DNA of 64,000 nucleotides from CAVUOA01 sp963742955 (lineage in GTDB: Bacteria > Bacteroidota > Ignavibacteria > Tepidaquicellales > OLB5). Under the pieces are notes generated by a model that ran no database searches, had not been told where the DNA came from, and saw only the letters and a list, made by a program, of their open reading frames with translations. Positions within the stretch are counted from its first letter, which is position 1, and the number at the start of each line of letters is the position of its first letter. Below are positions 1-7,540 of the stretch, one piece after another. The position numbers and the translations under genes were made by a program. The stretch is taken from the NCBI GenBank assembly GCA_963742955.1, contig CAVUOA010000008.1:1550001-1614000 (forward strand), in the 5' to 3' direction.

Positions 1-291
1 ATTCTGCGGATTTAGTGGAAGCCATTTTTGTGTAAGCTGGATTATCATCAGCAGAACAAACCCAAAGAAGTTAAAAAGAAGGACCGAATAAAGATATTTT
101 TTCCAGTTCATGCCATCTTCGGGATTAATGCGCAGTAATTTGTAAAACAGTTTCTCGATTCCGCCGAAAACGGGAATGAGAAAATGCTTTTCACCAGTAA
201 ACACTTTTGCCATAAACCTGCCAAGAAGGGGAGTTACTGCAATAAGCAGCGCAATATACAGCAGTACCTGTAAAAAATCATTGAAACCCAT
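1..291 (-). CDS. kdpA: KdpA, potassium-transporting ATPase potassium-binding subunit (partial, N-terminal 97 residues)
   Basis: The channel-like subunit of the high-affinity KdpFABC potassium pump, in the inner membrane. I translated it by hand from the minus strand: it starts MGFNDFLQVLLYIALLIAVT and contains LGRFMAKVFTGEK and QKWLPLNPQ, the last being a hallmark of the KdpA N-terminus. Two hydrophobic segments are visible (about residues 6-22 and 69-85). The gene runs off the left edge of the window. The start codon lies 1 nt after the stop of kdpF, as expected for a kdpFABC operon. Regulation is usually by KdpDE, but neither gene is in view. Confidence 0.9.
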   Translation of the reverse strand, partial: MGFNDFLQVLLYIALLIAVTPLLGRFMAKVFTGEKHFLIPVFGGIEKLFYKLLRINPEDGMNWKKYLYSVLLFNFFGFVLLMIIQLTQKWLPLNPQN

Positions 292-292
292 T

Positions 293-376
293 TTAAAATT
301 TCTCCGGTTTTAAAATGACATAGACAAGATAAACGAGCAGTAAAAACGATATAAATCCGCCAGTGATGTAATCCAT
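293..376 (-). CDS. kdpF: KdpF, small membrane subunit of the K+-transporting ATPase (27 aa)
   Basis: A 27-residue protein beginning MDYITGGFISFLLL and ending VILKPEKF: one transmembrane helix followed by a short charged tail. Size, hydrophobicity and position directly before kdpA match KdpF, which stabilises the Kdp complex. The stop is 1 nt from the kdpA start, so the two are very likely co-translated. A TATATTTG-like -7 element on the minus strand (plus-strand 385-392) lies only 8 nt from the start codon, which would leave almost no leader. I saw no matching -33 TTG at 20 nt, so the promoter is uncertain. Confidence 0.8.
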   Translation of the reverse strand: MDYITGGFISFLLLVYLVYVILKPEKF

Positions 377-598
377 TTTTGCTTCAAATATAAAAGCGGA
401 TATATAAGTAAAAAATTAAAGGTTTGGCTGAATGTGTAAAAATTTTATAAAGATGAAGGGTTTAGTCACTCTTAGAAAGGTTTTCGCAGTTAATTTTACT
501 ATGGTAAGGCATAGCCAATAAAAAAACCGCAGCTATCTGCTTAAGAAGCTCTTCGCGTGTTTAATACTTATCATGGCGCTGAAGAAGCTGTTGTTTTA

Positions 599-1606
599 CT
601 ATCCCTCTGCCGTTTTATCTTCTTTATTATTATTGCCGTTAGAGAAATCCTCGTAAGCTTTGATAATATCTTTAACCAGCCTGTGGCGCACAACGTCTTT
701 TTTATCGAGGTATACAAATTCAACACCGTCAATATGCTGAAGAATATTCTGTATCTGCACCAATCCTGATGTTTGTCTTGAGGGCAAATCGATTTGTGTT
801 ATATCACCCGTAATAATTGCTCTTGAGCTTACACCAAGGCGGGTGAGAAACATTTTCATTTGCAGCGCAGTTGAGTTCTGCGCTTCATCAAGAATAAGAA
901 ATGCGTTGTTGAGTGTTCTTCCTCTCATGTATGCCAGTGGAATGATTTCAATTATATTTTTTTCAAAATAACTGCGCAGTTTTTCGCGCGGCACCATATC
1001 TTCAAGCGCATCAAGCAGCGGCTTGAGATAGGGGTCAACCTTCTCGGATAAATCGCCGGGCAGGAAGCCGAGGCTTTCGCCTGCTTCAACCGCGGGTCTT
1101 GAAAGGATTATCCTGCCTGCCTTTTTGCTGCGTAAAGCTGCAAGCGCAATAGCAACCGAGAGATATGTTTTGCCTGTTCCGGCAGGACCTATAACAAAAA
1201 CGATTTCATTTTTCTGTGTTTGTAAATAAAACTCACGCTGCCCGAGTGTTTTGGGCTTAATAAAATCGTTTTTATCAACGAGTATAACTTCGTCGAGGTC
1301 TTCGCGTTTAATTCCGGTGTGCTTTTCGAGGTCGTTATCCTGCGAGCCTGTAACAAGCTCGATGATAAGGTTAACGTCGCCTTCGGTAATTTTGTTCTGC
1401 CGTTTCTGCAGGAAAGTCAGCTCTTTAAAAATTGTTTCGAGCTGTGCAAGCTCTTCAGGCTCGCCTTTTAAGTGGAGGCGTTCTCCTCTAAGAGTAATAG
1501 TTGATTTAAATTTTTCCCGAATAAGGTCGATGTTTCTGTCATTTATCCCTGCGAGGTCAGCAAGGTCAACTCCTTCGAGTGTGATATTTTTTTCTTCTTC
1601 TGCCAA
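599..1606 (-). CDS. phoH: PhoH family ATPase (PhoL/YbeZ-like)
   Basis: A 335-aa PhoH-type P-loop ATPase of the PhoL/YbeZ group, cytoplasmic and linked in other bacteria to RNA metabolism and ribosome maturation. An N-terminal KH-like region (about residues 8-60, with STITLRGERLHLKG) is followed by the ATPase core. Walker A is GPAGTGKT near residue 140 and Walker B is FLILDEAQN near residue 240. SRPAVEAGESLGFLPGD and ITGDITQIDLP are also typical of the family. It ends in a charged low-complexity tail. The usual partner ybeY is not next to it; a terminator separates it from the LysM gene upstream. The ATG at 1606 leaves the KH-like region complete. Confidence 0.93.
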   Translation of the reverse strand: MAEEEKNITLEGVDLADLAGINDRNIDLIREKFKSTITLRGERLHLKGEPEELAQLETIFKELTFLQKRQNKITEGDVNLIIELVTGSQDNDLEKHTGIKREDLDEVILVDKNDFIKPKTLGQREFYLQTQKNEIVFVIGPAGTGKTYLSVAIALAALRSKKAGRIILSRPAVEAGESLGFLPGDLSEKVDPYLKPLLDALEDMVPREKLRSYFEKNIIEIIPLAYMRGRTLNNAFLILDEAQNSTALQMKMFLTRLGVSSRAIITGDITQIDLPSRQTSGLVQIQNILQHIDGVEFVYLDKKDVVRHRLVKDIIKAYEDFSNGNNNKEDKTAEG

Positions 1607-1624
1607 TTCAGTATTTTGTTAAGT

Positions 1625-1667
1625 TAAAAATGAAAAACCCTTATGCTCCGAAGAAACATAAGGGTTT
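1625..1667 (-). terminator. Rho-independent terminator after the LysM gene
   Basis: Arms AAACCCTTATG (1635-1645) and CATAAGGGTTT (1657-1667) make an 11-bp stem. On the minus strand it is followed by a T-rich run. It lies between the LysM gene (ends 1706) and phoH (starts 1606), both on the minus strand. A second small inverted repeat, AATTGTTAA/TTTAACAATT, lies at about 1671-1693. Confidence 0.75.
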
Positions 1668-1705
1668 ATAATTGTTAATACTTTAACAATTGAAATGAAG
1701 TCCGG

Positions 1706-2641
1706 TTATTTCTTGGTATCTTTCTTAACGTCTTTCTTAGTATCTTTTTTGGTATCTTTCTTTTCGTCTTTCTTCATATCTTTCTTTTCATCTTTCTTGG
1801 TTTCTTTTTTCATGTCTTTCTTTTCGTCTTTCTTCATATCTTTTTTCTCTTCCTTCATTTCATTTTCTTTTTTCACCGTTCTGTGTCTTCTGTATTTCTT
1901 GGATTTCATTTCAGCTTCTTTTTTCTGAGCATCAGTCAATGTCGGGATCTTCAAGACCTGGCCGGGGAAAATCAAGTTAGGATTGTTTATTGTTTTGTGG
2001 CTTCTGTGTTTTAATTCAGCAGCATTAACAACGCCGTTCTTGTTGGCATCCCAGATTGCGGGCCAGAAATACGGTGTGTTGTATTTCATCTTGGAGATTT
2101 TCCAGAGACAGTCACCTTTAACAACAGTGTAGGTTCCTTCAGGAGCCTTCATACCTTCCCAATCAGCCAATTTCTTCTTCATTGAAGCATATCTATCGGC
2201 AAATTCGGGTAAGCATCTTGCTTTGTCATTGGTAATTTCGTCGAAGTACATCTTTCTGGCATCTGCGGGTGTTCCGCTTTTGCTGTTGATTTTCTTCTCG
2301 GTCTCTTCGAATTTTTTTCTGAAGTCAGCTACGCCGCTCTTGGTTGTTCCAACCAGGGCATACATGTCGGCTTCGCATTTTTCGAGGTCTTTGTCTTTGT
2401 TGGCCGAGGTGGTCTTCAAGTCATCAATCTCTTTGTTTAAGCCGTCAAGTTTCTGCTGTAACTGTGTCTTCTGAGCATTGTAATCGTCCATCTGTTTCTG
2501 CCATTCTTCTTCATCCATTTCTTCCATCTGACCGTTATCGTCATCATCATCGTCATCATCCTGTGCAAATAGTTTGTGATTGGTTGAGAATGTCAAGCCA
2601 ACACACAGAGCGAAAAATAACATTAATTTATATAGTTTCAT
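1706..2641 (-). CDS. LysM-domain envelope protein with coiled coil and Lys-rich tail
   Basis: An exported protein of 311 residues if read from the ATG at 2641, which has a GGGAGGG ribosome site; the reading frame opens 19 codons earlier, inside the preceding gene. Signal peptide (MKLYKLMLFFALCVGLTFS, cleavage near LFAQ), an eight-aspartate run, then a coiled coil with a conserved ALVGTTKSGVADFRKKFEETEK segment. A LysM-type domain (GTYTVVKGDCLWKISKMKYN to FPGQVLKIP) should bind peptidoglycan. The last roughly 60 residues are KKDMKKDEKKD-type repeats. It lies 1 nt after the lipoprotein gene and shares its promoter. Likely a periplasmic link between wall and envelope; the exact role is unknown. 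Its close paralogue is at 3416-4165. Confidence 0.82.
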   Translation of the reverse strand: MKLYKLMLFFALCVGLTFSTNHKLFAQDDDDDDDDNGQMEEMDEEEWQKQMDDYNAQKTQLQQKLDGLNKEIDDLKTTSANKDKDLEKCEADMYALVGTTKSGVADFRKKFEETEKKINSKSGTPADARKMYFDEITNDKARCLPEFADRYASMKKKLADWEGMKAPEGTYTVVKGDCLWKISKMKYNTPYFWPAIWDANKNGVVNAAELKHRSHKTINNPNLIFPGQVLKIPTLTDAQKKEAEMKSKKYRRHRTVKKENEMKEEKKDMKKDEKKDMKKETKKDEKKDMKKDEKKDTKKDTKKDVKKDTKK

Positions 2642-2642
2642 A

Positions 2643-2924
2643 TTATTTTCCCTCCCTTCCCCAGCTGTCGAGACAGCTCTTTGTTTTTGCCATATCATCG
2701 TTGCATTTTTTCAGCTTTGCATCTTTATCTGATATCTGTTTCTGCAAAGAAGCTTTCTCGTCTTCTTTTGCTCTGACCTGGCTCTGAAGACTTTCGACTT
2801 CAGCTTTCAGGTTATTTAATGCCTGCATCTGCTCTTCGTCAACACCGCCGCCGCAGCCGATAAATGAACCGGTGAGGAAGCCTGCTACTAAAAGAGCGAA
2901 CAGCATGCTTTTAAATTTTGCCAT
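2643..2924 (-). CDS. Small coiled-coil lipoprotein
   Basis: A 93-residue lipoprotein starting MAKFKSMLFALLVAGFLTG with lipobox FIGC, so Cys near residue 24 becomes the lipidated N-terminus. The rest is a heptad-rich coiled coil (NNLKAEVESLQSQVRAKEDE and following) ending in a Cys-containing tail. The start is fixed by a good ribosome site (AGGAGG, 7 nt upstream); an upstream in-frame ATG at 3011 would lie inside the promoter and is rejected. It resembles Lpp/alanine-zipper lipoproteins in design, not clearly in sequence. The operon with the LysM gene suggests an outer-membrane to peptidoglycan tether; this is inference. Confidence 0.8.
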   Translation of the reverse strand: MAKFKSMLFALLVAGFLTGSFIGCGGGVDEEQMQALNNLKAEVESLQSQVRAKEDEKASLQKQISDKDAKLKKCNDDMAKTKSCLDSWGREGK

Positions 2925-2980
2925 GTAATACCTCCTGTATTTTTTTGGCCGTTTATAAATAGGGTTAATTAAAGTACTTA

Positions 2981-3011
2981 CAAATATACTATCGTAATTT
3001 CGATTTGTCAA
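2981..3011 (-). promoter_or_regulatory. Bacteroidota-type promoter of the lipoprotein-LysM operon
   Basis: On the minus strand: TTG (3011-3009), a spacer of exactly 20 nt, then TATATTTG (2988-2981). This matches the -33/-7 consensus TTG...TAnnTTTG of the primary sigma factor in Bacteroidota. The start codon lies 57 nt downstream with a clear ribosome site. Confidence 0.75.
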
Positions 3012-3415
3012 GCGCTATTCCTAAAATATATACACTTTATTTTTTGAATCTAACAGGATTTTAACATATTTCGGTTTCCTGTATAGTTTTCTATACACTA
3101 TAAACTGAATTCTCCCATATAAAAGGGGCAGAAGGGTTGGATAAACAGCCATGGAGCGGGTTCCCCCCTAATCTTGCCCGACTTGGAGTGAAGCGTACAT
3201 CCTGTATTGCGGGAGGGGATTGGCGACTTTAATTTAAAATGGGTTAATTAGTGAAGATTGCTTCCTGACTGCTGCAGGCAGACGCTGAGCTCGAAATGAC
3301 ATGTCTCTGTGTCTTTAGTGCCTTGGTGGTGTCCTTCGACTTCGCTCAGGATTGTAATTGCTGATTGGATTCCCGCTGGAGTTTATCCAGTACTCGATAC
3401 GGGGTGAGAAAGACT
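3012..3415. other. Non-coding gap with mixed repeat fragments
   Basis: No gene is supported here. It holds a small hairpin (TGTATAG TTTT CTATACA, 3080-3097), a degenerate copy of the CTGCTGCAGGCAG palindrome (about 3279-3292), a TGTGTCTTTAGTGCCTTGGTGG word (3308-3329) that recurs at 36325-36345, and a broken ATTCCC...GGGG palindrome near 3371-3403. The mosaic looks like accumulated short repeats. Confidence 0.6.
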
Positions 3416-4165
3416 TTACTGTTCCTTTAATACTCTTCTGAATTTCTTTATTCTTTCTTTAAATTCTTCACGTGTGGTAACTGAATTGCTGAGAGCGGGT
3501 ATTTTTAATACCTGTCCCGGGTAGATTAAATTGGGGTTTGTTACTGACTGGTGGCGCGGGTCGGGGAGCTGGTCTTTGTTTACAACACCGTTTTTGTTTG
3601 CTTCCCAGATTACAGGCCAGTAATAAGGTGAGTTGTATTTTTCGGATGATATTTTCCATAAGCAATCGCCTTTGACTACTATGTATGTTCCTTCTTCAAC
3701 AGGCGATGTGGTTTTAACGCCTTCCCAGTCATCCAGTCTCTTTTTCATCGAGATATAGCGTTCCTGAAATTCCGGCAAACATCTTATTCGTCCGCCGGCT
3801 ATTTCGTCAAAGTATGTTCTTCTTGCATCCGAGGGCGTGCCCGTTTTGCTGTTTACTCTCTTTTCGGTTTCTTCAAACTTCTTCCTGAAATCATTTACCT
3901 CGCCTGTGGTGGCGCCGACTAATGCATACAGGTTTGACCGGCTGTTTTCAATATCGCTGTCCATTTGTTCTGAAACCTGTTTCAGCATATCGATATCGTA
4001 GTTGAGCGTATCGAGCCTTACCATCAGTTTAATTATTTGAGAAGCGTACTCGTCTTTTAAAAGGTCAGCCTGGTCTTGTGTAAGCTCAGGCTGCGCTGAT
4101 ACTTCTTTAAAAGTAATCAGCGCAAAAACCATAAGCAGAAAATATTTTATAAAACCGCAGTTCAC
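3416..4165 (-). CDS. LysM-domain envelope protein (paralogue of 1706-2641)
   Basis: A 249-aa exported protein: signal peptide ending near VSAQ, a helical segment (about residues 30-80), the shared segment ALVGATTGEVNDFRKKFEETEK through RLDDWEGV, then a LysM-type domain (GTYIVVKGDCLWKISSEKYN to YPGQVLKIP). It lacks the acidic run and Lys-rich tail of its paralogue. The ATG overlaps the stop of the preceding binding-protein gene in an ATGA, so translation is probably coupled. I infer a peptidoglycan-associated protein acting with that binding protein. The LysM assignment is firm; the common middle region matches no family I can name. Confidence 0.85.
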   Translation of the reverse strand: MNCGFIKYFLLMVFALITFKEVSAQPELTQDQADLLKDEYASQIIKLMVRLDTLNYDIDMLKQVSEQMDSDIENSRSNLYALVGATTGEVNDFRKKFEETEKRVNSKTGTPSDARRTYFDEIAGGRIRCLPEFQERYISMKKRLDDWEGVKTTSPVEEGTYIVVKGDCLWKISSEKYNSPYYWPVIWEANKNGVVNKDQLPDPRHQSVTNPNLIYPGQVLKIPALSNSVTTREEFKERIKKFRRVLKEQ

Positions 4166-5553
4166 TTATCTTTTTCTTTGGTTGAAAGTTTATACTGCGC
4201 AATCCTGTTTATTCCGTTATCATAGGTTAATATATTCAGCTCCGAATTTATGCGGTGATAGTCAAGCGAAATTTTTGATTTTATTGCATCGTATGATTTA
4301 ACTTTATTAAGCGCATCGTAAATCTGCTTTCTTGTTGTGTTTCCGTCTGAAATAACCGAAAGCACAAGGTTCATTGCATCGTAGCCGAACAGAAAATTCT
4401 TCGTCATTTTGTATTTCGTTTTTTTCAGCCTTGCTTCAAGGTCCTGCACACTTGGGTTCGATTCATCTATATAATACTCTGATTCAAATATTGTGTTTTT
4501 AAGATATACTTCATTATCCTTCAATGCTTTTTCGTTATTCCAGTCACCTGTGCCCGCGATGAAGAAGCTTAGCCCGTATGAAAACAGCTGCGGCACAATC
4601 ATTCCTATTTCAGACGGATTTGAAATGGGGATATATATTGCATCAAGATAACCCTGTATAAACTTTGTTGTTTCAGGCTTCAGCGGATACGGCTTTATAT
4701 TAAGAGTATCTATAATTTTTCTTGCGTTCTTCCCGAAGAGATAATAAATACTCACGTCGGTTTTGTATGTATTGAGCGAATCAAGTAAAGTGTATCGCAG
4801 GCCGGAGCTTTCAAGCTTCTGCCTTTGTGTTAAGTTAAGGTTTGCCACATTAATAAACAGGTCGTTTGCCCTGATGGTTGAATCGATTTGCTTAATTATA
4901 TCTACTATGCTTGATGCGTTTTTTTGATACGTTGAATTTATTGCAATATTTCCGCCAAGCCTCTTGACTTCTGTTGTAAAATGATTGCTGAAATTAATAC
5001 CGTATGATGATTCAGATATTACCGCGAAGTTTTTCATGCTGAGTTCTTTCATGAGGTAATCAGCCATTAGTCTGCCCCGTACAGCATAGGAGGGATTAAG
5101 CTGAAAAATATAATCGTGGTTTTCGGCAAGCTGGTCGCCTGTTGCTGTAGGCGATACAATTGATATATCATCCTCACCTGCTATATCGGTAACTGCATCA
5201 AGCTCAAAGCTGAATACAGGACCCAGTATTACCGCAGCGGAATCATCTTCGGCTAGCGAGGTAACGGCATCGGCGCATGTCTGTGCATCGCGCTTAGTAT
5301 CTTTGGTAACAAGCTTAATTTTAACTTTCGGCGCGCGGTTGTATTCATTTAAAGCAAATGACATTCCCCCCAGAATTTCATTGCCGAGCTGCTGCGCATT
5401 CTCGTCATCGGAATCTTCCATCAGCGGCAATGCAGCGCCGATAGTTACTGTCTGCGAACGTACCGGATGAATTAAAAAAAGAAAAATAAAAAATCCGATT
5501 AAAACAAATTTGTAATTCGTAATTTTTAATTTGTAATTATTTGTCATTCCCAT
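4162..5553 (-). CDS. Solitary periplasmic binding protein (type I fold, LivK/LpoA-like)
   Basis: A 463-aa exported protein of the Peripla_BP_6 class. After an N-terminal hydrophobic segment (about residues 16-33, ending VRSQ) come VTIGAALPLMEDSDDENAQQ, AAVILGPVFSFELDAV and SIVSPTATGDQL, the usual landmarks of branched-chain amino acid receptors. No ABC transporter genes are near. The partner is a LysM protein, so a role like that of LpoA, an activator of cell-wall synthases with the same fold, is as likely as solute uptake; this is inference. Two starts are possible: 5553 and the ATGA overlap start at 5547 within the guaA end. The first residues (NNYKLKITNYKF) come from an AT-rich self-similar DNA stretch. 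Confidence 0.75.
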   Translation of the reverse strand: MGMTNNYKLKITNYKFVLIGFFIFLFLIHPVRSQTVTIGAALPLMEDSDDENAQQLGNEILGGMSFALNEYNRAPKVKIKLVTKDTKRDAQTCADAVTSLAEDDSAAVILGPVFSFELDAVTDIAGEDDISIVSPTATGDQLAENHDYIFQLNPSYAVRGRLMADYLMKELSMKNFAVISESSYGINFSNHFTTEVKRLGGNIAINSTYQKNASSIVDIIKQIDSTIRANDLFINVANLNLTQRQKLESSGLRYTLLDSLNTYKTDVSIYYLFGKNARKIIDTLNIKPYPLKPETTKFIQGYLDAIYIPISNPSEIGMIVPQLFSYGLSFFIAGTGDWNNEKALKDNEVYLKNTIFESEYYIDESNPSVQDLEARLKKTKYKMTKNFLFGYDAMNLVLSVISDGNTTRKQIYDALNKVKSYDAIKSKISLDYHRINSELNILTYDNGINRIAQYKLSTKEKDK

Positions 5554-7079
5554 TCGATAGTTGAGGGCGGCTTATTGCTCACATCATAAACTACCCGGTT
5601 AATGCCTTTAATTTTATTTGTAATGGAAGTCGAGATTTCCTCAAGAACCTCAGGGGGCATATAAAACCAGTTGGCGGTCATACCGTCAACGCTTTCAACA
5701 GCCCGCAGCGCAATAACGCGTTCATAAGTTCTGCTGTCACCCATCACCCCCACAGTAGAAACCGGAAGCAAAACGCTGAACGCCTGCCAGATTCTGTTAT
5801 AAAGTCCGTGTTTTTTTAGGCTGTTAATGTAAATATAATCTGCTTCTCTCAATAGTTCAAGTTTCTCTCTATTGACATCCCCTATTATTCGCACGGCAAG
5901 CCCGGGACCGGGGAACGGGTGGCGCTCAATTATTTCATGCGGAACGTTTAACAATTTGCCGATTTCACGAACTTCATCCTTAAAAAGCTCGCGGAACGGC
6001 TCAATTAGCTTCATTTTCAGTGATTTCGGAAGTCCCCCTACGTTGTGATGTGATTTAATAGTAACTGAGGGTCCCGCAAATGAAACCGATTCAATCACAT
6101 CAGGATACAGCGTGCCCTGGATGAGATACTCAATATTTCCGAATTTTTTTGCGTATGACTGAAAAAGGTCTATAAATGCCTTACCAATAATTTTTCTTTT
6201 CTTCTCGGGGTCTGATACACCTTTGAGCCTGTTGAGGAAAGTGTTTGTGCCGTCTATGAACTTAAGATTCAGCTTTTTGGAAAAATATTTTACAATATCT
6301 CTGCTTTCATCTTTCCTCATCAAGCCGTTATCTATGTGAACACAGATTAAATTTTTTCCTATTGATTTGTGAATAAGAAATGCAGCTACTGTTGAATCAA
6401 CTCCTCCGCTTAAGGCAAGGATTGCTTTTTTACCGTTTACTTTTTCTTTTATCTCGTGAATCTTCTCGTCGATGAACGAGCCCATCTGCCATTTGTTTTT
6501 TATCCGGCAGATTTTAAAAAGGAAATTATGAAGCACCTTTGTGCCCTGCTCGGTATGGTGGACTTCGGGGTGGAACTGCACGCCGTAAATTTTATCATTC
6601 ACGTTTTCGAAGCTGCTGATTAACCCGTTTTCGCTTCTTGATGTTACTTTGAATTCCTTCGGCAGCTTTTTTATGTGATCGCCGTGGCTCATCCATACAG
6701 TCAGCTTTTTGTTAACACCATCGAAGATTGATGACTTTGCTGTATTGTGAATTTTCGTTTTGCCGTATTCACGTGTTGAACCGCCGCCGACTTTGCCTTT
6801 AAAGTGATATGATAAAAGCTGCAAACCATAGCAAATACCGAGGATTGGCACACCTGAATTAAGTATTTGCTTCGATAGCGCCGGAGCATTCTTAACATAT
6901 ACGCTTAAGGGACCTCCGGAGAGGATAATTCCTTTAAGCGATTTATCTTCACCCAGCTTAGATAAATCCGATGTGCAAGAAACAATTTCGGAGTATACTT
7001 TGCACTCCCTTACTTTTCTTGCAATAAGTTTTGTGTACTGCGAACCGAAATCTATTATTAATATTTTATCTGCGTGCAT
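5544..7079 (-). CDS. guaA: GMP synthase (glutamine-hydrolysing)
   Basis: A 511-aa GuaA, full length. It aminates XMP to GMP with glutamine and ATP in purine synthesis. The N-terminal class I glutaminase domain has the nucleophile motif GICYGLQ near residue 83 and the HPE motif (FHPEVHHTEQG) near 167. The ATP pyrophosphatase has the P-loop LSGGVDST near residue 224. The C-terminal dimerisation part has HPFPGPGL and ends KPPSTIEWE, as in typical GuaA. It is the first gene of an overlapping set with the binding protein and LysM protein, an odd operon for purine synthesis. The ATG at 7079 gives the standard DKILIIDFGSQYT start. Confidence 0.97.
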   Translation of the reverse strand: MHADKILIIDFGSQYTKLIARKVRECKVYSEIVSCTSDLSKLGEDKSLKGIILSGGPLSVYVKNAPALSKQILNSGVPILGICYGLQLLSYHFKGKVGGGSTREYGKTKIHNTAKSSIFDGVNKKLTVWMSHGDHIKKLPKEFKVTSRSENGLISSFENVNDKIYGVQFHPEVHHTEQGTKVLHNFLFKICRIKNKWQMGSFIDEKIHEIKEKVNGKKAILALSGGVDSTVAAFLIHKSIGKNLICVHIDNGLMRKDESRDIVKYFSKKLNLKFIDGTNTFLNRLKGVSDPEKKRKIIGKAFIDLFQSYAKKFGNIEYLIQGTLYPDVIESVSFAGPSVTIKSHHNVGGLPKSLKMKLIEPFRELFKDEVREIGKLLNVPHEIIERHPFPGPGLAVRIIGDVNREKLELLREADYIYINSLKKHGLYNRIWQAFSVLLPVSTVGVMGDSRTYERVIALRAVESVDGMTANWFYMPPEVLEEISTSITNKIKGINRVVYDVSNKPPSTIEWE

Positions 7080-7087
7080 TCTATATC

Positions 7088-7107
7088 ATTCCCGCGCAGG
7101 CGGGAAT
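7088..7107. repeat. ATTCCC-N8-GGGAAT palindrome (dRS3-like)
   Basis: A 20-nt palindrome upstream of guaA: ATTCCC, eight bases, GGGAAT. The same pattern occurs at 48642-48661, with one mismatch at 36291-36310, and in an interrupted form at about 12553-12593. The layout equals that of the neisserial dRS3 repeat. The match is in pattern only. Confidence 0.7.
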
Positions 7108-7189
7108 CCAATTATCATGTTTATTAAAATTTCATTGTTCTTTTTGTTTTGACACCCCGATAACAATAAGTGATAGTTTATTTACTAAG

Positions 7190-7247
7190 GAACCCCCTTA
7201 ACCTCTCTTTTTGAATAAAGGGGGGAAGGCTTTAGCCTGGGGGGTTC
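7190..7247. repeat. Nested C-rich/G-rich palindromic element, copy 1
   Basis: Outer arms GAACCCCC and GGGGGGTTC enclose an inner CCTCTCTTT/AAAGGGGGG pair. A second element of the same plan lies at 7367-7419. The inner part (CCCCCTTT...AAAGGGGG) also occurs inside coding sequence at 10803-10830 and 12268-12300. Confidence 0.6.
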
Positions 7248-7265
7248 AAAAATCTGCGCTTGAAA

Positions 7266-7307
7266 CTAAAAAATACAAATAATTACTGTAAATCGAAATG
7301 AAAAGGG
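7266..7307. repeat. 42-nt direct repeat, copy 1
   Basis: Starts CTAAAAAATACAAATAATTA and ends AAATGAAAAGGG. It is repeated at 8815-8856 with one mismatch, so the pair brackets the kinase gene 7847-8798. Confidence 0.8.
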
Positions 7308-7323
7308 TATTGACGTGAGCATT

Positions 7324-7350
7324 CATCCTATGACTCTCAGTCATAGGATG
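7324..7350. repeat. Perfect 12-bp hairpin
   Basis: CATCCTATGACT (7324-7335), loop CTC, AGTCATAGGATG (7339-7350). Not followed by a T-run, so not an obvious terminator. Confidence 0.7.
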
Positions 7351-7366
7351 AGTAAGAAGGAAAAGG

Positions 7367-7419
7367 AACCCCTAAATCCCCCTTTGTGCAAAGGGGAGAA
7401 GAGCAGAGCGAGGGGGTTC
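7367..7419. repeat. Nested C-rich/G-rich palindromic element, copy 2
   Basis: GAACCCCTAAATCCCCCTTT followed by AAAGGGG and a closing GGGGGTTC: the same outer/inner palindrome plan as 7190-7247. Confidence 0.6.
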
Positions 7420-7540
7420 AAACACTTTTTCGCTTTTACTATCACCCATAACGAGACGACTCTTGATTCGGTAGAGTTTCATTGTCAATGTACTCTGCCG
7501 TACCGGTAATGTGTTATATTTTTCGGAATGAATTTTTTTA

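Noticed and set aside
1695..1928. Phe/Ser-rich plus-strand frame opposite the LysM tail
   Set aside because: It is the reverse reading of the Lys-rich repeat (AAG/GAC to CTT/GTC) and has no independent support.
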